A stretch of DNA of 34,931 nucleotides from Dehalococcoidales bacterium (GTDB taxonomy: Bacteria > Chloroflexota > Dehalococcoidia > Dehalococcoidales > BS750m-G39). The stretch is from positions 1 to 34,931 of the forward strand of contig JAGMCH010000091.1 in the NCBI GenBank assembly GCA_023129255.1, written 5' to 3'. Shown here in pieces: positions 27,331 through 34,931 of this stretch (positions are counted from its first letter, which is position 1; every line of letters starts with the position of its first letter). The position numbers and the translations under genes are program-made. The notes under the pieces are model-generated. The model had not been told where the DNA came from. It ran no database searches and saw only the letters and a program-made list of their open reading frames with translations.

Positions 27331-27762
27331 ATGAACATGGCGACCGATTTGGACAAGCTGCTAAAAGACTATCTGACAGCATGGGATGCACACGATGTGG
27401 AAAAGATGCTCACCTTTTGTACGGATGACTGCGTTTACGAGTGCATGGCTTTGGGAATGGTAAACCGCGGCAAGAAGGAACTAAAAGAATTCTTCAGCTC
27501 TATGTTCGTTGACCTCCCCGATGTTAAGCTCGAAATGAAGTCCGGCTTCACCGCCGGCGACCGGGGAGCCGGAGAGTGGGTCATGACCGGCACTTTTGCC
27601 CATAGCAGCATTCCCGGGGTGCCAGCTACCGGCAAGAGCTTTACGGTGAGGGGCGCTTCAATCACCGAGTTTAAGAACGATAAGATAAGCCGAAACACCG
27701 CCTACTGGAATTTTGCGTCCTTCCTGCAACAAGTCGGCATAATGCCTGGACCGCCGAAGTAA
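27331..27762 (+). CDS. SnoaL/NTF2-like protein
   Basis: LDKLLKDYLTAWDAHDVEKMLTFCTDDCVYE...GKKELKEFFSSMF...GEWVMTGTF; AAAAGGAGG SD. Confidence 0.88.
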   Translation: MNMATDLDKLLKDYLTAWDAHDVEKMLTFCTDDCVYECMALGMVNRGKKELKEFFSSMFVDLPDVKLEMKSGFTAGDRGAGEWVMTGTFAHSSIPGVPATGKSFTVRGASITEFKNDKISRNTAYWNFASFLQQVGIMPGPPK

Positions 27763-27785
27763 GAACATTTCTGGTTTGAGTGTCT

Positions 27786-27925
27786 AAGAGGGGGCGAAGC
27801 CCCCCTCTTTTTTTATGCTCTTTTAGAGGTGGGGCTAGAGAACTTTAGAGGCGGAGCCTATGAGGGTGGGAGGGTGGGAAGCAAAACAACCCAAAAATAG
27901 GGGGGACACAGGGGGTGAGGTAGAA
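27786..27925. repeat. Intergenic hairpin plus G-quadruplex repeats between convergent genes
   Basis: AGAGGGGGCGAAGCCCCCCTCTTTTTTT; GGGTGGGAGGGTGGG at 27864-27878; GGGGGGACACAGGGGGTGAGG. Confidence 0.65.
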
Positions 27926-27927
27926 AC

Positions 27928-28902
27928 CTAAATCAGCCCCATCTTCTGCTTGACTTCTCTCATGGTCTCTTTGGCGATAACACTGGCGCGCTGGGCGCCG
28001 TCAGCCAGAACTTCTTTTACAAACTTGGGTTTGGCGGCAGAAGCAGCCCGGCGCTCGCGGAAGGGCTTCAAAGCCAGATTAATCTTCTCAGCGAGAAGCG
28101 TTTTGCAGTCAACGCAGCCAATCTCGGCTGAGCGACACTGAACAGCTATATCATCTACCTGCTCAGGATTAAAATGCCCATGCAAGCGGTAAATATTGCA
28201 TATCTCGGGGTGGCCGGGGTCATTGCGGTATCGGCGGGCGGGGTCGGTAACCGCCGTCATCACCCGCTCTAGCGTCTCCTCAGGCGAAAGGGCTATCTCA
28301 ATATCATTTCTCAGTTGCTTACTCATCTTCTCCTTACCATCCAGCCCCAATACCATAGGAAAGGAGGTAAGCTTCGCCTGAGGCTCAGGGAAGGTATCGC
28401 CAAACAGGTTATTAAAGCGGCGGGCAATTTCCCTGGCTAACTCAATATGAGGCACCTGGTCTTCGCCCACAGGCACCACCTCAGCCTTATAAAGCACAAT
28501 ATCGGCCGTCTGCAGCACGGGATAACCCACCAGCCCGTAGTTTACATTGCCGGGTTGAATTTTCACCTTCTCCTTAAAGGTAGGTACACGCAGCAGCCAG
28601 CCCAGGGGGGTAATCATGCTGAGTAGAGTATGTAACTCCATTACCTCAGGGACATGGGACTGGACAAAAAGGATGCTTTTCTGAGGGTCAAGCCCAGCCG
28701 CCAACCAGTCGAGCACCATCTCATATATATCTTCCTGCAAGCTACTGGTATCTTCCAATGTGGTCAGAGCATGGACATCAACGATGCAATAGATGCAATC
28801 ATACTCATCCTGAAGGCTGACCCAATTTTGCAACGCTCCCAGGTAGTTCCCCAGGTGCTGCCGGCCGGTGGGGCGAGCCCCAGAAAAAACACGACGCTTC
28901 AT
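27928..28902 (-). CDS. trpS: Tryptophanyl-tRNA synthetase
   Basis: RVFSGARPTGRQHLGNYLGALQNWVSLQ; GEDQVPHIELARE; GLDGKEKMSKQ. Confidence 0.97.
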   Translation of the reverse strand: MKRRVFSGARPTGRQHLGNYLGALQNWVSLQDEYDCIYCIVDVHALTTLEDTSSLQEDIYEMVLDWLAAGLDPQKSILFVQSHVPEVMELHTLLSMITPLGWLLRVPTFKEKVKIQPGNVNYGLVGYPVLQTADIVLYKAEVVPVGEDQVPHIELAREIARRFNNLFGDTFPEPQAKLTSFPMVLGLDGKEKMSKQLRNDIEIALSPEETLERVMTAVTDPARRYRNDPGHPEICNIYRLHGHFNPEQVDDIAVQCRSAEIGCVDCKTLLAEKINLALKPFRERRAASAAKPKFVKEVLADGAQRASVIAKETMREVKQKMGLI

Positions 28903-29010
28903 TTAAGCCTCCTCAAGGGCAAAGTGTAGCACAAAAGCAGCTCTATCAACAAGGTGAAGTTGACTACCCAAAGCTAAAGCCTATAATATGAAGTAATTCA
29001 GGGGGTAAAA

Positions 29011-29541
29011 ATGATTAGAGGCCTGGGTAATAAAAAGCCCAAAATCGCCGAGTCAGCCTTTGTCAGTGAAGCCGCCTATGTTATCGGCGATGTAGAGATT
29101 GGTGACAATTCAAGCGTCTGGCCGGGGGCGGTAATCAGGGGCGACTTTGGCAGCATAAAAATTGGCAGCAACACCGCTATAGAAGATAACTGCGTTATTC
29201 ACTCCGGGACGCCGTCCACCCCTTCTTATAGAGAAGATGTTACCATCGGAGATAACGTGCATATCGGGCACGGGGCAGTGATTAATTGCCGCAAAATCGG
29301 AAACAACGTTCTCATCGGCATGAATGCCACCATCCTCCACGATGCTGAAATTGGCGACTTCTGCATAATCGGGGCTGGCTGCTTAGTCAGCCAGGGAATG
29401 AAAATACCGGATAAGTCGTTTGTGGCTGGCGTCCCGGGAAAGATTAAAGGAGAGGCATCACCAGAGCAACTATGGTGGGTGAAAGAAGGACCTCAAGGCT
29501 ATGCTGAATTAGCCAAGCAATATAAGGAGCAGGGGCTCTAG
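29011..29541 (+). CDS. Gamma-class carbonic anhydrase family protein
   Basis: Left-handed beta-helix hexapeptides; VIGDVEIGDNSSVWPGAVIRGDFGSIKIGSNTAIEDNCVIH...VHIGHGAVI. Confidence 0.93.
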   Translation: MIRGLGNKKPKIAESAFVSEAAYVIGDVEIGDNSSVWPGAVIRGDFGSIKIGSNTAIEDNCVIHSGTPSTPSYREDVTIGDNVHIGHGAVINCRKIGNNVLIGMNATILHDAEIGDFCIIGAGCLVSQGMKIPDKSFVAGVPGKIKGEASPEQLWWVKEGPQGYAELAKQYKEQGL

Positions 29542-29549
29542 TAGAGGCG

Positions 29550-31208
29550 TCACATCTTCTCCGGGGCGGTCATCCCCATAAGGCAAAGGGTTCTAGCCAG
29601 AACAATCTTGGCGGCTTCAACCAGCTTGAGCCGAGCCTTGGTCAATTTCTCATCCTCAGAGACCACGCGGCACTGCATATAGAAACTGTGAAAGACGGTA
29701 GCCAAATCCTGGGCATAATAGGCAAGGTGGTGGGGTTCCAGGGTGTGGGCTACCACCTCAACCATCTCGGGCAAGAGCAGCATCTTGCGGATTAAGGTCA
29801 GCTCAGGCTCGGTGGTCAGCAAGGAAACATCGCCATCGCCGTAATCAATCCCCCTCTGCTGGGCCAGGCGAAGGATACTGGCAATACGAGCATGAGCATA
29901 CTGAACATAGTAGACCGGGTTATCGGCTGACTGTTTCTTGGCTAACTCCAGGTCAAAGTCCATCTGGCTATCGGCGGAGCGAGAGGCAAAAAAGAAGCGG
30001 CAGGCATCAGCTCCCACTTCGTCCACCACCTCACGCAGGGTAATAATATCACCGCTGCGCTTGGAAACCTTGACCAGCTCATCACCACGGCGCAGGGTAA
30101 CCATCTGGGAGATTATTACCTTCAGCCTCTCCGGAGCGATACCCAGGGCAGCAACCACCGCCTTCATCCGGGATATATGCCCCTGATGGTCAGCCCCCCA
30201 GATATTGATTACCGTATCAAACTTGCGCTCCAGGAACTTGTTATAGTGATAGGCGATATCTGAGGCAAAATAGGTGGGAGAACCGTCGCTGCGCACCACC
30301 ACATTGTCCTTATCCTCACCCAGGGCGGTGGAGACAAACCAGGTAGCGCCTTCCTTCTCCCCGATATAGCCACTTTCACGCAGCAGCGCCATTACCTTCT
30401 GGTACTGCCCTTTATCAAACAGGCTCTGCTCGCTGAACCAGACGTCAAAGCCCACCCCCAATAGCTCCAGGTCGCTCTTGATTAGCTCCATTATTTTGAC
30501 CAAGCCGATATGCCCCAGTTGAGATAGCGCCTCTTCGGGGGGAAGGGAGAGAAACCGGTCTTTCTTCTCAGCGATAATCTCCTTAGCCAGGTCAACCATA
30601 TAGTTACCAAAGTAGCCACCAGAGGGCATCTCGGCATCAATACCCAAACACTGCTGATAGCGGGCATAGAGGGAGCGATAAAAGGCATCTATCTGGCTGC
30701 CGGCATCATTAACATAGTACTCCTTCTCCACCTTGTAGCCGGCAGCAGCCAGGACATTAGCCAGGGTGCTACCCAAAATAGCCCCACGCCCATGCCCCAC
30801 ATGGAGGGGTCCGGTGGGGTTAACGCTAACAAATTCCAACTGCACCCGGCTGCCCTGCCCCAGGTCAATATTGCCATAGGCATCGCCGGCGGCGAGGATT
30901 GAACCTACCTGGCGGGTCAACCAATCATTGCTGAGGGTAAAGTTGATGAACCCCGGCGGGGCGACGGTGATAGCCTCAATCTCGGGGTTGGGAGCTATAA
31001 GCCCTACTACGTCTTGAGCAATTTTTAGCGGGCTGACCCCGGTCGCCCGGGCTAATTTCAGGGGAAAACTTGAGGCATAGTCCCCGTGCTCCGGGTTCTG
31101 AGGGTGCTCTACGGTAATCTCAGGCAGAGCCACCGAAGGCAGCTTGCCCGACTCCTGTGCCTGGCTTGCCGCCTGTGCCAGCAGCTCGATAATCCTTTGC
31201 TTAATCAT
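29550..31208 (-). CDS. argS: Arginyl-tRNA synthetase
   Basis: [48 protein letters not shown]; class Ia fold. Confidence 0.97.
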   Translation of the reverse strand: MIKQRIIELLAQAASQAQESGKLPSVALPEITVEHPQNPEHGDYASSFPLKLARATGVSPLKIAQDVVGLIAPNPEIEAITVAPPGFINFTLSNDWLTRQVGSILAAGDAYGNIDLGQGSRVQLEFVSVNPTGPLHVGHGRGAILGSTLANVLAAAGYKVEKEYYVNDAGSQIDAFYRSLYARYQQCLGIDAEMPSGGYFGNYMVDLAKEIIAEKKDRFLSLPPEEALSQLGHIGLVKIMELIKSDLELLGVGFDVWFSEQSLFDKGQYQKVMALLRESGYIGEKEGATWFVSTALGEDKDNVVVRSDGSPTYFASDIAYHYNKFLERKFDTVINIWGADHQGHISRMKAVVAALGIAPERLKVIISQMVTLRRGDELVKVSKRSGDIITLREVVDEVGADACRFFFASRSADSQMDFDLELAKKQSADNPVYYVQYAHARIASILRLAQQRGIDYGDGDVSLLTTEPELTLIRKMLLLPEMVEVVAHTLEPHHLAYYAQDLATVFHSFYMQCRVVSEDEKLTKARLKLVEAAKIVLARTLCLMGMTAPEKM

Positions 31209-31218
31209 CTATGCCTAA

Positions 31219-31227
31219 ATTATAGCA
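31219..31227 (-). promoter_or_regulatory. Extended -10 (TGCTATAAT) 10 nt before argS start
   Basis: Minus strand TGCTATAAT-TTAGGCATAG-ATG, no SD. Confidence 0.6.
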
Positions 31228-31357
31228 CGTTGAATGTGCGCCGTCAGCAATTTCGGCTTTAGTTCAATGGAGATACCCCTCCCTGAAGCGGTCGATTTAG
31301 CGCCCGCTTCAAAGAGCAGTATGTTTAATTCAGGACAGAGGGGGTAATGCTACGCTA

Positions 31358-31648
31358 CTAAGTATCAGGAGCCAGCTTCGATATGCTGAATTGCACGCCC
31401 TCGGGTGTTTCCTGACAACCGATGACCATCCCATCCAGCACCTGGGCCAGCTCGGAGCTGACGAACAAGACCTTGGCTCCATCGCTCTCCACCACCTGGT
31501 CGCCTTCCTCTCCCTTGTCCAATGCCATGTCTAGCTGGTTTGGCCTCGAAGTGGAGGGGGTAAGCCTGATGGCTACTTCAGGGTCTTCCGTCTGCGCCTG
31601 GATAGCTTCCTTTAATTTTGACGCAGCCTGTGCCGTCACCGTCAACAT
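31358..31648 (-). CDS. HesB/IscA-like domain protein
   Basis: MLTVTAQAASKLKEAIQAQTEDPEVAIRLTPS...LFVSSELAQVLDGMVIGCQETPEGVQFSI; only one Cys. Confidence 0.7.
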   Translation of the reverse strand: MLTVTAQAASKLKEAIQAQTEDPEVAIRLTPSTSRPNQLDMALDKGEEGDQVVESDGAKVLFVSSELAQVLDGMVIGCQETPEGVQFSISKLAPDT

Positions 31649-31657
31649 ACTACCCCC

Positions 31658-31867
31658 TTATTCGCTTGATTCTGCCACTTTTACCTTCACCGCCCGGGGT
31701 CCTTTGTCTCCACTTTCCAGGTCGAACTCCACATCGACACCCTCTTCCATAGTGTCAAAATCCGCTTCAGCTAAATCGGAGCGGTGGAAGAAGACCTCGG
31801 TGCCGTCTTCAGCAGTGATGAAACCGAAGCCTCGGTCCCGGATGAGCCTTTTTACCTTTCCTTTCAA
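31658..31867 (-). CDS. Cold-shock domain protein
   Basis: MKGKVKRLIRDRGFGFITAEDGTEVFFHRSDL (RNP1/RNP2 motifs). Confidence 0.97.
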   Translation of the reverse strand: MKGKVKRLIRDRGFGFITAEDGTEVFFHRSDLAEADFDTMEEGVDVEFDLESGDKGPRAVKVKVAESSE

Positions 31868-32032
31868 GTTCTTTACCTCCTTTTTTAAGCAAAAATCCTA
31901 CAAAGCCCCTAAACAGACTTGCAGATTTGCAAAGCTCTAAATAAGTGACTTTGTTTTCAGCCAGAAAATATTGGTACTTCTGTTGTTAACTATATTCTAG
32001 CAACTCATCGCTTCAGATGCAATAGGGTATGC

Positions 32033-34519
32033 CTAGCTCAACTCGCCGCCCGGCTGCCACACCCGGGCTAGCTCTTTAGCCAGAAGGTTATGTTCGGGTT
32101 TCTCCAGCTTGGGGTCATTTTCAAAGAGCCTTATTGCCTCACTGCGAGCCAGCTCCAGCAGAGCCACATCAGAGAGCTTAGCCATGCGCAGGTCGGGTAA
32201 GCCGCTCTGCCTGGTGCCGAAGAATTCCCCCGGACCCCGCAGCCTCAGGTCCTCCTCCGCCAGTTGAAAGCCGTCCTGAATCTTCTCGATTAAGTCCAGG
32301 CGCTCCCTGCCTATCTCCGAGGGGTTCTCAGCTAAAAGCATGCAGTAGCTCTGCTCACTCCCCCGCCCCACCCGACCACGAAACTGGTGCAGTTGCGATA
32401 AGCCAAAGCGGTCGGCGCTCTCCACCAGCATCACGGTAGCATTGGGCACATCTATGCCCACCTCCACCACCGGCGTTGATACCAGAACATCTAATTCTCC
32501 AGAGCGAAAGCGATGCATTACCTCGTCCTTCTCCGCCGCCGACATGCGCCCGTGAATCAAGCCCAGTTTGAGGTCGGAGAAGACCTCCCCGGACAAGCGC
32601 TCATATTCAGCCACCGCCGCCTTAGCCTGAATAACCTCTGATTCCTCAACCAGGGGGCAGATAATAAATGCCTGCCGCCCTTCAGCCACCTGACGGCGGA
32701 GAAAGGCATAGGCACTATCCCTCTGTGCCGGCTTAAGCCATTTGGTCTTTATCACCTGTCTCCCTGGAGGAAGCTGGTCTATGACTGATAGGTCAAGGTC
32801 GCCATACAGGGTTAAGGCTAAGGTGCGGGGGATGGGGGTAGCCGTCATCACCAGCACATGGGGGTTAAACCCCTTCTGCCGCAGTGCTGAACGCTGGGCG
32901 ACGCCAAAGCGGTGCTGCTCATCGACCACAGCTAAACTCAATCGGTGAAACTCCACCTCCTTCTGAATAAGGGCGTGAGTCCCAATAACAATATCTATAT
33001 CTCCGCCGGTGATACGCTGCTGGATTTCCTGCTTCCTGGCCTGGTTTATGTCCCCAATAAGCAGCGCCACCGTAAGCGGCTGAGACAAAAGTCCGGAGAA
33101 GCTACGCATGTTGTCTTCTTGTGACACTTGTTGACCGGTGCGGGATAGGAGCTGGCAGACATTGGTGAAATGCTGCTCAGCCAGGATTTCAGTCGGCGCC
33201 ATGAACGCCCCCTGGTAGCCATTGGCAGCCGCAATAAGTAAGGCGGCCGTAGCCACCACCGTCTTGCCACTGCCCACCTCCCCCTGAAGCAGCCGGGACA
33301 TCGGTCTTGGTTTCTCCAAATCAGCCGATAGCTCCTCAAGCACCCGGTGCTGAGCGGCAGTCAGCTCAAAGGGCAGCGATTTTAGGAAGGCGTCCAGCAC
33401 CGGTGTCTCAGCGGTAAAGGGGTTGCCCGGCTGGCTCTCCTGCCAGTCGTGCTTTCTGCCCAGCACTCCCAGTTGAAGGAGAAAGAGTTCGTCAAAAGCC
33501 AGACGAAGCCTGGCCCCGTCCTTGGCAGCTTCATCCTCTGGATAGTGAGCCTGACTTATTGCCTGAGGCAGCTCGTCCAACTGGCGGCGCTGTCTTAACT
33601 CAAGGGGCAGAAAGTCCTCCACCTGCCAAGCATACTGGTCGACCACCTGCTTCATCAGCTTCCTGACCTGGCGGGGCTTGAGTCCCCGTGTCAGCGAATA
33701 GAGAGGCACCAGCCGCCCGGTATGAATCAGTTCTTTATCCTCCAGAAGCTCCCACTCCGGGGACTCGAAGACATGGCGGCCGCCGAAGACGGTTACCCGG
33801 CCGCTGAGAACTATTCGGGTATTAGTTGGCAGGCTTTTCGCCAAGTAGGGATTATTGAACCACACTGCTCTGACATTGCCCGTCTCATCGCCGACAATAG
33901 CCTCGGTGCCCCGCCGGCCACCGAGCATGGTCACCTGAGCCTGCCAAACATTGGCGATAATGGTCTGCTCCTCACCCTCGGCAAGCTGGGAGATATTTTT
34001 CCTCTGGCTGTAGTCCAGGTGGCGGTGGGGGAAGAAATAGAGCAGGTCCCGAATCGTTTTCACCCCCAGACGGTTGAACTTAGCCGCCAGACTGGTGCTG
34101 ACCCCCTTAAGCGAGGTGATGGGGGAATCAAGAGACTGACCGGTTACCTTTTGTCCCCCTGAAGACCGCCGGCTGGGGGGCGGGGGCGATGGCACCATGC
34201 TTTCTTCTGGCGGCTTGACCTCACCTTTTTCTGCTTCCATGCCCTCCACTTCAGACAAAAACTCGAGCATCTTATCTATCCGCCGTTTACGCTGCTCCCT
34301 GGTCAGAGAGGCGTATTTGGAATCGTCGAGGCGAAGTCTACGAAAGTGGCTCAACAGTTGGGGGTTGGTTATCGATTCTGCGGCCTGACCTGCCCAGCGA
34401 CGAAGGAACCTGTCCAGACCACCGATTACGGCTGAATCTTCATAACCCTTTTCACACTCAAGCTCAAGAATCTTCTGCAGAGGCTCAACATTTATTGACA
34501 CGGCTTGGTCTCCACTCAC
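32033..34519 (-). CDS. recG: ATP-dependent DNA helicase RecG
   Basis: LLQGEVGSGKTVVATAALL, VVDEQHRFGVAQR, VMTATPIPRTLALTLYGDLD, LHQFRGRVGRG. GTG start, GTGA overlap with upstream gene. Confidence 0.97.
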   Translation of the reverse strand: MSGDQAVSINVEPLQKILELECEKGYEDSAVIGGLDRFLRRWAGQAAESITNPQLLSHFRRLRLDDSKYASLTREQRKRRIDKMLEFLSEVEGMEAEKGEVKPPEESMVPSPPPPSRRSSGGQKVTGQSLDSPITSLKGVSTSLAAKFNRLGVKTIRDLLYFFPHRHLDYSQRKNISQLAEGEEQTIIANVWQAQVTMLGGRRGTEAIVGDETGNVRAVWFNNPYLAKSLPTNTRIVLSGRVTVFGGRHVFESPEWELLEDKELIHTGRLVPLYSLTRGLKPRQVRKLMKQVVDQYAWQVEDFLPLELRQRRQLDELPQAISQAHYPEDEAAKDGARLRLAFDELFLLQLGVLGRKHDWQESQPGNPFTAETPVLDAFLKSLPFELTAAQHRVLEELSADLEKPRPMSRLLQGEVGSGKTVVATAALLIAAANGYQGAFMAPTEILAEQHFTNVCQLLSRTGQQVSQEDNMRSFSGLLSQPLTVALLIGDINQARKQEIQQRITGGDIDIVIGTHALIQKEVEFHRLSLAVVDEQHRFGVAQRSALRQKGFNPHVLVMTATPIPRTLALTLYGDLDLSVIDQLPPGRQVIKTKWLKPAQRDSAYAFLRRQVAEGRQAFIICPLVEESEVIQAKAAVAEYERLSGEVFSDLKLGLIHGRMSAAEKDEVMHRFRSGELDVLVSTPVVEVGIDVPNATVMLVESADRFGLSQLHQFRGRVGRGSEQSYCMLLAENPSEIGRERLDLIEKIQDGFQLAEEDLRLRGPGEFFGTRQSGLPDLRMAKLSDVALLELARSEAIRLFENDPKLEKPEHNLLAKELARVWQPGGELS

Positions 34520-34931
34520 AAGGCGAATGGCCGCGGGGAAGAAAACCTCAACTTTGGCACATGTAAAGAGGGCAGAGAAATTCTTCTCTTTGAGGGCTTG
34601 CCTTCGCCAGCATCCTGCCCGATACCGCTCACCTTCTCCCTCAAGGCTACAACCAAACTCCCCGGACCAGCATGGACGCCTAGCGCCGGCCCCAGTCTTA
34701 CTATTTGAGGCACTATATTAGGAAAGAGCGAACCTGCGTACTCGGCTAGTGTTTGAGCATCGTCAGGGGTGGTGCTATAAACTATAGCTAAATCCTCAAT
34801 GTGTAAAGCTGAACTTATGAACTCACGGAGTCGGCCTATTCCTTTACTTCGGGTGCGTGCCAACTTGACTGGGCGAATCTCCCCGTCACGCAGAGTAATT
34901 AGTAGCTTCACGTTAAGCACTGATTCTATTG
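34516..34931 (-). CDS. DegV family protein, 3' part only
   Basis: SVLNVKLLITLRDGEIRPVKLARTRSKGIGRLREFI...PQIVRLGPALGVHAGPGSLVVAL; reading frame continues past window edge. Confidence 0.85.
   Translation of the reverse strand, partial: IESVLNVKLLITLRDGEIRPVKLARTRSKGIGRLREFISSALHIEDLAIVYSTTPDDAQTLAEYAGSLFPNIVPQIVRLGPALGVHAGPGSLVVALREKVSGIGQDAGEGKPSKRRISLPSLHVPKLRFSSPRPFAL

Overview
This 34.9 kb window has the look of a chromosomal segment from a Dehalococcoidia-like Chloroflexota (taxonomy inferred from gene content only). It is mostly housekeeping genes: groES/groEL with a perfect CIRCE element, tsaD, tilS, purF-purM-purH, tlyA, rtcA, gatC-gatA, an Lrp regulator with an aminotransferase, trpS, gamma-carbonic anhydrase, argS, a cold-shock protein, recG and the 3' part of degV. 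No rRNA, tRNA, CRISPR, transposase or integrase was seen. The most interesting signals are outside the standard annotation: (1) an XRE regulator + DUF2851 module with the same ACAC-N6-GTGT operator placed identically inside two TTGACA-17-TAxAAT promoters, a third copy downstream, and a terminator-like hairpin just after the second promoter; (2) a purM that appears to need an ATT start codon; (3) several genes with an extended -10 box 6-10 nt before the start codon, implying leaderless or near-leaderless mRNAs; (4) an intergenic G-quadruplex repeat family and a composite hairpin repeat family, one copy of which sits in-frame inside tilS; (5) a nitroreductase bracketed by the tsaD 3' end and a degenerate second copy of that end; (6) an orphan PD-(D/E)XK-like gene flanked by imperfect AT-rich inverted repeats; (7) a fused nicotinamidase-nicotinate phosphoribosyltransferase.
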